Positions 43,176-47,628 of a stretch of 47,628 bases of DNA are shown one piece after another; the first letter of the stretch is position 1, and the number at the start of each line of letters is the position of its first letter. This DNA is from JAAYAN01 sp964437215 (GTDB lineage: Bacteria > Bacteroidota > Ignavibacteria > Ignavibacteriales > Melioribacteraceae). The stretch is taken from contig CAYTFZ010000011.1 of assembly GCA_964437215.1 (NCBI GenBank), forward strand, positions 1-47,628. The letters run 5' to 3'. The translations under genes and the position numbers were made by a program. Below the pieces are notes generated by a model, which made no database searches, had not been told where the DNA came from, and saw only the letters and a list, made by a program, of their open reading frames with translations.

Positions 43176-44435
43176 ATGATTAAAGCAATTACCGGTACAA
43201 AAGATACCCTCCCTTCGGAAATTAATAAGTGGTATCTTCTCGAAAATTTAGTAAAAAAAATATTTTCCAGCTATAATTACAAGGAAATCCGTACTCCTGT
43301 TTTTGAGGAGACTGCGCTTTTCAGCCGCGGAATAGGAACTGCAACGGATATTGTAAGCAAGGAAATGTACACTTTTATTGACAGAAGTGATACAAGTCTT
43401 ACACTTAAACCCGAAATGACCGCATCTGTTGTAAGATCTTTTATAGAAAATGCAATGGATAAAAAGCAAAGTCTGAATAAACTGTTTTACATTTCTCCGA
43501 TGTTCAGGCAGGAACGCCCGCAGGCAGGAAGATTCCGCCAGTTTCACCAGTTCGGCGCCGAAGCTTTGGGCAGCAACGATCCGCTGCTTGATGCAGAAAT
43601 GATAATTATGGCTTATAATATTATCAGCAGTCTTGGATTGAAAAATCTTGAAGTAAAGATAAATTCTCTTGGCGTGCCCGAAAGCCGCGAAAAATATAAA
43701 ACTGAGCTTAGAAAGTTCCTGTCCGGAAAAGAAGCCGGACTATCGGAAGATAGTAAAAAGCGGATTGATACTAATATTTTACGGATTTTTGACAGCAAAA
43801 ACGAAAACGATCAGAAAATAATGGCGGATGCGCCTTTGCTTATAAATCATCTTGATAATGAAAATATCGCTCATTTTGAAAAAGTTAAAAAAGTTCTCGA
43901 TTCCTTAAAAATTCCTTACACAGTTGACCCTAAACTTGTCCGGGGACTTGATTATTACACCAACACGACATTCGAAATTATCAGCGGAAGCGTGGGTTCG
44001 CAAAGCGCATTATGCGGCGGCGGAAGGTACAACCTTTTAGTAGAGCAGCTCGGCGGCGGCGCCATTCCAGGAATAGGTTTTGCTGCCGGAATTGAAAGAA
44101 TTCTGCTTGCCTGCGAAAACGAAAATGTTTTGAATCTTCCGGAAGAAAAAATTGATGTTTATATCGTGCGCCTTGATAAAGAACTTGATACGGAAGCATA
44201 TCTTTTAGCAGAAAATCTGCGGAAAGAAAATCTGCAGGTTGAAGTTGATTATCTTTTAAGAAGCGTAAAAGCCCAGATGCGCGAAGCAAACCGGTTGAAT
44301 GCTAAATATGCTTTGTTTTTCGGCGGCGAAGAATATTCTACCGGTGAAGCTGTGTTGAAAAATATGAGCGAAGGAACCGAAGAAAAGATAAATATTAAGG
44401 ACCAGCTTTCAATATTAAGTAAAATCCAGAGGTAA
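43176..44435 (+). CDS. hisS: Histidine--tRNA ligase
   Basis: The 419-residue class II synthetase is complete. Motif 1 is near residue 45 (EIRTPVFEETALFSRGIG). TLKPEMTASVVRSF follows, then motif 2 FRQERPQAGRFRQFHQFG. The histidine-A motif LVRGLDYYTNTTFEI comes next, and motif 3 contains GIGFAAGIERILLA. The C-terminal anticodon-binding domain spans about 325-419. It charges tRNA-His in the cytoplasm. It is followed one base later by an unknown gene and then rlmB, forming a translation-related unit. Confidence 0.96.
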   Translation: MIKAITGTKDTLPSEINKWYLLENLVKKIFSSYNYKEIRTPVFEETALFSRGIGTATDIVSKEMYTFIDRSDTSLTLKPEMTASVVRSFIENAMDKKQSLNKLFYISPMFRQERPQAGRFRQFHQFGAEALGSNDPLLDAEMIIMAYNIISSLGLKNLEVKINSLGVPESREKYKTELRKFLSGKEAGLSEDSKKRIDTNILRIFDSKNENDQKIMADAPLLINHLDNENIAHFEKVKKVLDSLKIPYTVDPKLVRGLDYYTNTTFEIISGSVGSQSALCGGGRYNLLVEQLGGGAIPGIGFAAGIERILLACENENVLNLPEEKIDVYIVRLDKELDTEAYLLAENLRKENLQVEVDYLLRSVKAQMREANRLNAKYALFFGGEEYSTGEAVLKNMSEGTEEKINIKDQLSILSKIQR

Positions 44436-44436
44436 T

Positions 44437-44955
44437 ATGGCTCTGAAAAAACCTAAAGAAGTTCCGCAGATTCCTAAAGCGCGCAAAAAAAAGCTTGATG
44501 CATTATTGGCTGCTGTTCCTCAGGCAAAGCCCGGTAAAATAGAGTATTTGTGCTACCCGGCATTTAAATTTGATGCTGTAAAAAGAACCGGTTACACTTT
44601 GCTGATTATTGAAACAGAAGCTGAATTTACAAGTTTTGCTTACGAAATAACATACGATTTTTACCGCGAGAAAAATGAAATATCGGTTGTCCTTTTGGGG
44701 TTAAAACCAAAAACAAATACAGTCCCGGGAGTTATGCCCGCTTCCGCAGAAATTGTTATTGAAGAGACCGTGGGGGATTTTACCCTTAATATTATTAAGC
44801 AGGACGGCTGTATAAATACAATGGATTTTAATCTGAACATTTACAACAAAGAAATATCGATTAAAAAAGTATTTCTCCCCGAAAAAGAAAACAACCGCAA
44901 ATTCTGCGAATTTTTTGTAAAACCCGAATTGTTCGAGTTCAATTCCAATGAATAA
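44437..44955 (+). CDS. Unknown protein between hisS and rlmB
   Basis: I do not recognise a family. The 172-residue protein has a basic N-terminal tail (PKARKKKLDALLAAVPQAKPG) followed by a compact beta-rich domain (YTLLIIETEAEFTSFAYEITYD, NEISVVLLGLKPKTN, GDFTLNIIKQDG). It has no signal peptide or membrane segment. It starts one base after hisS and overlaps the rlmB start by 8 bases, so it is firmly within that operon. The basic tail and context hint at RNA or ribosome contact, which is inference only. Confidence 0.7.
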   Translation: MALKKPKEVPQIPKARKKKLDALLAAVPQAKPGKIEYLCYPAFKFDAVKRTGYTLLIIETEAEFTSFAYEITYDFYREKNEISVVLLGLKPKTNTVPGVMPASAEIVIEETVGDFTLNIIKQDGCINTMDFNLNIYNKEISIKKVFLPEKENNRKFCEFFVKPELFEFNSNE

Positions 44956-45679
44956 AATTATCGGGAGAAAGCCGGTACTTGAAGCATTAAACTCGGACGT
45001 TGAAATTGAAATTATCTACTTTGCCCGCGGGTTGCAAGGCGATGTGGTTCAGCGCATAAAAAATATTGCAAAAAGCAAATCAATTAAAACCAGCGAAATC
45101 CCCGCGGAAAAATTAAATACAATTGCCGGCAATGCAAATCATCAGGGTATTGCAGCGCTTGCTTCAGAAACGAAATATTTCGAACTTGATGAACTAATAA
45201 CCGCGAGCAAAAATTCGAAATACCCGCTTATACTGCTTCTCGATTCAATTCAGGACCCGCATAACATAGGGGCAATATTGCGTACTGCTGAATGCGCGGG
45301 TGTTGACGGAATTGTTACAACCGTTCACAATTCCGCCTCGTTTACCGATACAGTTCAAAAAGTGAGCGCGGGAGCTTTATCCCTGGTAAAAATATGCAAA
45401 GTAAATAATCTGGTAAACGCCATCGAAGAATTGAAAAAGAGCGGATTTTGGGTTGTCGGCTCGTCGCTGGAAAAAAGCCGGGATTACGATACCGTTGATT
45501 ATAAAATGCCGGTTGCTTTGGTGCTGGGCAATGAGGAAAAAGGAATCCGCAGGTTAGTTGCAGACAAGTGCGATTTTATTGTGAAAATCCCGATGACCGG
45601 CAGACTCCAATCTCTGAATGTTTCGGTAGCCTCAGGAATATTACTTTTTGAAATTTTACGGCAGAGGAAAGGGGAGTAA
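44948..45679 (+). CDS. rlmB: 23S rRNA 2'-O-ribose methyltransferase, RlmB/TrmH (SpoU) family
   Basis: The 243-residue SPOUT enzyme starts IIGRKPVLEALNSD, the substrate-binding N-domain typical of RlmB. The three SpoU motifs follow: LDSIQDPHNIGAILRTAECAG (motif 1, about residues 98-118), VALVLGNEEKGIRRLV (motif 2) and IPMTGRLQSLNVSVASGIL (motif 3). RlmB methylates G2251 of 23S rRNA in E. coli; the exact target here is inferred. It ends the hisS unit, and the accessory tail of the window begins right after. Confidence 0.9.
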   Translation: MNKIIGRKPVLEALNSDVEIEIIYFARGLQGDVVQRIKNIAKSKSIKTSEIPAEKLNTIAGNANHQGIAALASETKYFELDELITASKNSKYPLILLLDSIQDPHNIGAILRTAECAGVDGIVTTVHNSASFTDTVQKVSAGALSLVKICKVNNLVNAIEELKKSGFWVVGSSLEKSRDYDTVDYKMPVALVLGNEEKGIRRLVADKCDFIVKIPMTGRLQSLNVSVASGILLFEILRQRKGE

Positions 45680-45700
45680 AAGTCATTTTCCCGGAATTCG

Positions 45701-45812
45701 CCGGAGGTGGCAACTTAAGATTGAAAACCGTTAAAACGGTATGGTGTGCCTAGCTTGTTGTTCCCAGCGATAAATCGCCGGGTTAACGAAATAAACCAAA
45801 GGTTTTTACAGG
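45701..45812. repeat. REP-like palindromic element
   Basis: Two palindromes lie close together: ACCGTT-AA-AACGGT (45727-45740), then CCCAGCGAT-AA-ATCGCCGGG (45763-45782, one mismatch). A smaller AACC-AAA-GGTT follows. This layout, preceded by GGTGGCAACTTAAG, resembles intergenic REP-type repeats of Bacteroidota-lineage genomes that are linked to RAYT (TnpA-REP) transposases. No transposase gene is in the window and only one copy is seen. The link is from memory of the pattern. Confidence 0.6.
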
Positions 45813-45964
45813 TTTAAAATCGTTCCAATTTTAATACAGCTTTTTTGCTTCGCGCAATTAATAGTTTTCCTAAAAACCTAAACTTCTGAATTCCTGATAA
45901 CCTGAGAAGTTGTGCGAATTGAACCATCTTTTTTGTATATTAGCAGAAACAAAACGGATTTTAT

Positions 45965-46288
45965 ATGCTTACAGATTCAGATTATCAACATATAAAAGAA
46001 TTAAAATCTATTTTGAAAAGTAAATACGGAAGCCTTATCCCAAAGATTCTTTGCTATGGTTCAAGGGTAAGTACCCAAAATCAAAATACAGATTTTGATA
46101 TTGCCATAATAACCGCGCGAAAACTTAAGTGGGAGGAAGAAGACGAAATTTCAGATGTACTTTTTTATTACGGGCTGCAGAATGATATTCTGTTTGATGA
46201 AAAGTATTTTTCGGAAGAAGAGTTTACTGAAATTTACAGCTCTATGCCTTTTATTTCAGAAATTAAAGAATATGGAATTGCAATTTAA
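45965..46288 (+). CDS. MNT-type nucleotidyltransferase (antitoxin of HEPN-MNT pair)
   Basis: The 107-residue minimal nucleotidyltransferase has the GS and DxD catalytic elements in YGSRVSTQNQNTDFDIAII (G32, S33, D43, D45) and a third acidic position near D74 (LQNDILFD). In HEPN-MNT modules this protein AMPylates and silences the HEPN ribonuclease. The following HEPN gene starts 2 bases after the stop, the standard arrangement. A weak promoter-like TATATTAG lies at 45936. The pair sits behind a REP-like element in the accessory tail. Confidence 0.87.
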   Translation: MLTDSDYQHIKELKSILKSKYGSLIPKILCYGSRVSTQNQNTDFDIAIITARKLKWEEEDEISDVLFYYGLQNDILFDEKYFSEEEFTEIYSSMPFISEIKEYGIAI

Positions 46289-46290
46289 TT

Positions 46291-46701
46291 ATGAAAGAGG
46301 CGTTAAGAGATATAGTTGCTTATCGGATTAAAACTTCGCGCGAAACGCTGAATGAAATTGAAATTCATTTGCAAAACGGATTTTTAGCGACTGCAATGAA
46401 CAGGTTATATTATTCGGGCTTTTATATTATAAGCGCATTAGCATTATTGGATAACTTTCCGACTTCAAAGCATAAACAACTGATTGGATGGTTTAATAAA
46501 GAGTACCTGAAAACAGGGAAAATAAATCCGGAAAAAGGGAAAATACTGCGTAAAGCTTACGAAAGAAGACAATCTTCGGATTACCACGATTTTGTTACAC
46601 TTACAAAAAGTCAAATTGAAGAATACTATTCGAAAATGAAAGATTTTGTAAACGTTGTTGAAGAAGTAATTCAAGAAAAATTAAATAATGAATCTGCTTA
46701 A
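46291..46701 (+). CDS. HEPN-domain protein (toxin of HEPN-MNT pair)
   Basis: The 136-residue all-helical HEPN protein has AMNRLYYSGFYIISALALL (about 36-54), SKHKQLIGWFNKE (about 59-71) and the candidate RNase motif RRQSSDYHDF (R93 and H99, an R-x5-H spacing with the preceding R92 giving x6). HEPN toxins cleave RNA as dimers. The Tyr after His seen in HepT (RX4HXY) is replaced by Phe at the equivalent place. It is translationally coupled to the nucleotidyltransferase upstream. Whether it acts as plasmid-style addiction or phage defence is not visible from sequence. Confidence 0.85.
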   Translation: MKEALRDIVAYRIKTSRETLNEIEIHLQNGFLATAMNRLYYSGFYIISALALLDNFPTSKHKQLIGWFNKEYLKTGKINPEKGKILRKAYERRQSSDYHDFVTLTKSQIEEYYSKMKDFVNVVEEVIQEKLNNESA

Positions 46702-46756
46702 GCTTTTTAAAGAACAATTACAGCCATCGCATCAAACCTTTTATCCCGTCTTTCAT

Positions 46757-46823
46757 TTTTCTCGTAAATCCAAGGCAATAATGATGATATTTTTGCAAAA
46801 ATCCAAGGCAATTGGCGAGAAAA
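46757..46823. repeat. Decayed inverted repeat enclosing a direct repeat
   Basis: TTTTCTCG (46757-46764) and CGAGAAAA (46816-46823) are perfect 8-base inverted arms about 50 bases apart. Inside or bordering them, the 14-mer AAATCCAAGGCAAT occurs twice (46766-46779 and 46799-46812). It may be the remnant of a miniature element. A spurious ORF of 71 codons on the minus strand covers it. Confidence 0.5.
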
Positions 46824-46909
46824 GTAAATTCATCTTTAAAAATAATTAACAATTTCCCTAAGCTGAATAGCCCCGTTTCCAAATGAAACCAAGGGACTTT
46901 CAAATTAAT

Positions 46910-47206
46910 AAATGCACTTGTTGAACACTTCATATGTACTTACAGATTACATAAATGTAGTTACAAATTAAATATATGCCCTTATAGAATACTCCATATG
47001 TACTTACAAAATACAAAAATGAAGTCACAAATAGTTAATATGTACTTGCAAATTACATAAATGCAGTTACAAATAGTAAATATGTAGTTACAAATTGAAT
47101 ATATACCCTTACTGAATATCTCATATATACTTACAAATCAAATAAATGCTGTTTCAAATTGAATAAATATTGTTTTAAATAGAATAAATGTTATAAAAAA
47201 TGCGAA
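46910..47206. repeat. Degenerate tandem array, 14 units with 21/22-base period
   Basis: Units of the form AAATGTAGTTACAAATTAAAT repeat with the ATG landmark at 46912, 46934, 46955, 46976, 46998, 47019, 47040, 47061, 47082, 47103, 47125, 47146, 47167 and 47188. The steps are 21 except for three 22-base steps. The longer units carry a different core (CACTTGTTGAACACTTC, CCCTTATAGAATACTCC, CCCTTACTGAATATCTC). All frames contain stops, so it is non-coding. There are no unique spacers, so it is not a CRISPR array. Confidence 0.88.
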
Positions 47207-47386
47207 TTTACCCCCAAAACAGGCTTTTTATATTTTCCGCGGCAGGGAGTTAAATTACCAACCTGAAATGAGTAACTGCAATTAAAAATTAAGAATCTCA
47301 CGATAAAGCGGGACACGCAGAATTGCCTGCTGTGTACTTTTAGTGAATTTTATTGTATTTTCAGATGAAAATTTTTAATATGTTTT
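47207..47386. other. Intergenic region with a bulged hairpin
   Basis: This lies between the 21-base array and the small ORF. It contains an imperfect hairpin ACACGCAG/CTGCTGTGT near 47315-47337 with a one-base bulge. No gene is recognised. Confidence 0.4.
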
Positions 47387-47509
47387 ATGAAAAATATTAA
47401 AATGAGTGAAACAACAAAACTGTTTACAATAATAGAAGCATTTGGCAGCCGGGAATTGTTTGATAAAACAATTAAAGAATTAGAAAACGAACTTTATAAA
47501 GCAGTATAA
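47387..47509 (+). CDS. Possible small protein, 40 residues
   Basis: The ORF from ATG 47387 to TAA 47509 encodes a mostly helical acidic peptide (TTKLFTIIEAFGSRELFDKT, then KELENELYKAV). An in-frame ATG five codons in (47402) is an alternative start. There is no clear ribosome site and I know no family. It ends only 65 bases before the four-helix-bundle gene, within the same strand and leader context, which is the main reason to list it. Confidence 0.3.
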   Translation: MKNIKMSETTKLFTIIEAFGSRELFDKTIKELENELYKAV

Positions 47510-47515
47510 ATTTTT

Positions 47516-47567
47516 GGGACTATCAGGGACTGCAGCGACTAAGTCCCAGAAGTCACTAAAGTCATAG
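47516..47567 (+). promoter_or_regulatory. GACT/AGTC-rich structured leader
   Basis: Within about 50 bases GACT occurs three times (two as GGGACT at 47516 and 47526) and AGTC three times (AGTCCC at 47542). GGGACT (47526-47531) and AGTCCC (47542-47547) can form a hairpin, with the first GGGACT as an alternative partner. It directly precedes the four-helix-bundle start codon by a few bases, so it lies in its 5' untranslated region. Confidence 0.6.
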
Positions 47568-47574
47568 GTGATCA

Positions 47575-47628
47575 ATGGAAGAGAAAGACAAAAGCACCGA
47601 ACGATTTATACCAAAACACGGAGGCTAC
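47575..47628 (+). CDS. Four-helix-bundle suffix domain protein (5' end only)
   Basis: Only 18 codons are visible before the window ends. The residues after the first few, RFIPKHGGY, match the opening of the four-helix-bundle suffix proteins (F-x-P-K/N-H-G-G-Y-R-x-L), relatives of the 23S-rRNA intervening-sequence protein and of the Avd accessory protein of diversity-generating retroelements. The identification rests on this short motif and on the characteristic GACT-rich leader. Family members are about 180-200 residues and of unknown function. Confidence 0.6.
   Translation, partial: MEEKDKSTERFIPKHGGY

Noticed and set aside
46718..46933. 71-codon minus-strand ORF after the HEPN gene
   Set aside because: It covers the decayed inverted/direct repeat, has no ribosome site and no recognisable domain.
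46910..47206. Possible CRISPR array at the 21-base repeats
   Set aside because: Units follow one another directly with no unique spacers, units are diverged throughout, and no cas gene is present.

Overview
The window looks like a scaffold from an Ignavibacteriota (Ignavibacteria/Chlorobi-group) metagenome or draft genome. Reasons: low GC; a secreted protein ending in the type IX secretion C-terminal domain with the SLSQNYPNPFNPSTNI signature typical of that group; a GWxTD-domain protein; Bacteroidota-type promoters (TTG, about 20 bases, TAnnTTTG) upstream of enolase and of a response regulator; and many TTG starts. Three runs of exactly 100 N (22307-22406, 26964-27063, 36591-36690) are scaffold gaps. 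At least the first is artificial, because the same 55 bases end one contig and begin the next.

Layout. 1-1333 (minus): C-terminally cut DNA adenine methyltransferase of the type III Mod kind. 1693-20410 (all minus): a long run of closely packed housekeeping and envelope genes. In map order these are a small outer-membrane protein, MlaD-MlaF-MlaE lipid transport, YraN, RNase HII, a UbiA prenyltransferase, a BamA/TamA-like barrel, a 1-phosphofructokinase-type kinase, a GWxTD protein, RimO, CdsA, a DUF2007 zinc-ribbon protein, a CPBP protease, DUF3108, a GT9 glycosyltransferase, 3-methyladenine DNA glycosylase, a TPR protein, a GT2 glycosyltransferase, LptE and a sigma-54 activator. Many start and stop codons overlap or nearly touch. 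Clear intrinsic terminators lie at 14090-14115 and 20592-20621.

20645-35000: a signalling and cell-surface block. It holds an OmpA protein with thrombospondin-3 repeats, a stand-alone receiver, a NarL-type response regulator divergent from a hybrid-free membrane histidine kinase, a LysM-FecR protein, a 1594-residue protein of about 15 PKD-like repeats, a degenerate receiver with Glu at the phospho-acceptor site, and a Ycf48/BNR-repeat protein exported by type IX secretion. The genes suggest a sensor circuit tied to very large exported or periplasmic scaffold proteins.

35035-36589: an accessory locus. A SIR2-like (predicted NADase, defence type) gene sits between two direct copies of a tRNA-Arg gene. 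One copy is intact (anticodon CCU). The other carries a 20-base palindrome in its D-arm, five substitutions and a UCC anticodon, so it is probably a pseudo-tRNA.

36801-45679: ordinary genes (unknown protein, enolase, EamA transporter, macro domain, TerB-like, small membrane protein, LOG family, PTS IIA, HisS, unknown, RlmB). 45680-47628: accessory tail with a REP-like palindromic repeat, a HEPN-MNT toxin-antitoxin pair, a decayed inverted/direct repeat, a 14-unit array with a strict 21/22-base period, a possible 40-codon ORF, and the start of a four-helix-bundle suffix gene behind a leader built of GACT/AGTC motifs. The most unusual material is the interrupted tRNA with its SIR2 cargo, and the 21-base array next to the four-helix-bundle gene.
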